64,000 nucleotides of DNA from Clostridium_I sp047718555. Its GTDB lineage: Bacteria; Bacillota; Clostridia; Clostridiales; Clostridiaceae. The stretch lies in assembly GCF_047718555.1 (NCBI RefSeq), contig NZ_JBDNRK010000014.1, positions 19,838-83,837 on the forward strand. The letters are read 5' to 3'. Below the pieces are notes generated by a model. The model did no database searches. It was not told the origin of the DNA and worked only from the letters and a program-made list of their open reading frames with translations. Positions 63,951 through 64,000 of the stretch are shown in pieces (positions within the stretch are counted from its first letter, which is position 1; the number at the start of each line of letters is the position of its first letter). The position numbers and the translations under genes were made by a program.

Positions 63951-64000
63951 TTGAAGCAAGTTCTTAATTCAGGTGGGGATTCTTTTACCCCATCTGAATT
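63951..64000 (+). repeat. Family B1 element, cut by the window end
   Basis: TTGAAGCAAGTTCTTAATTC and the whole 5' hairpin match the copies at 14653 and 56609 exactly. The rest lies outside the window. It stands about 100 bases before the NRPS-like gene, in or beyond its promoter region. Confidence 0.7.

Overview
The window reads as chromosome of a low-GC, anaerobic, probably spore-forming Clostridium. The best clue is its left end: a butyryl-CoA pathway operon (crt-bcd-etfB-etfA-hbd) followed on the same strand by the start of an NfnA-like flavoprotein subunit, the order I recall from the C. kluyveri group. The species itself is an inference, not something the sequence proves.

Layout. 0-7 kb: nfnA (cut by the window edge), hbd, etfA, etfB, bcd, crt and the redox repressor rex, all on the minus strand, with a Rex-type operator and a good sigma-A promoter in front of crt. 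7-14 kb: an ABC-F ATPase, a LytS/LytR-type two-component pair, and a divergent CstA/BtsT-family transporter that the pair probably controls. 14-23 kb: a short SSB, a YitT membrane protein, tsaD, a NERD protein, a RusA-like/zinc-ribbon protein next to a membrane-anchored MutS paralogue, pfkA, a DUF503 gene and a HAD phosphatase. 23-26.6 kb: eight small genes in which two-helix membrane proteins alternate with short repeat proteins, several behind one shared upstream motif; I cannot assign a function. 26.8-34.8 kb: YdcF/SanA-like protein, solo Cas2-like protein, ferredoxin and divergent Crp/Fnr regulator, cardiolipin synthase, Y-family polymerase, phosphoglycerate mutase. 34.8-41.2 kb: an ABC-2 exporter with a LiaF-like protein and a Lia/NarL-type two-component system. 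41.4-44.5 kb: a DUF4342 protein and an OmpR-type two-component system, linked by four 11-bp direct repeats at the DUF4342 promoter.

44.5-63.9 kb is a polyketide/non-ribosomal peptide gene cluster on the minus strand: NRPS-like megasynthase, MFS exporter, FAAL-led PKS, stand-alone FAAL and phosphopantetheinyl transferase. Reading the domains, a fatty acid is adenylated and loaded (FAAL-ACP), extended and reduced once (KS-AT-KR-ACP), passed to a second KS whose acyltransferase lacks its catalytic serine, then to an NRPS-like protein of order ACP-C-ACP-A-C-SDR whose A-domain code reads like serine. There is no thioesterase, so release is unusual.

Two families of short dispersed elements punctuate the intergenic regions. 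One (family B, about 130-185 bp) has a 5' hairpin followed by nested stems whose paired bases vary together between copies, as expected of a conserved structured RNA or of the end of an IS200/IS605-type element. The other (family A, 51-165 bp) has TTAGGCATC-type terminal inverted repeats and looks like a MITE. No transposase lies in the window.
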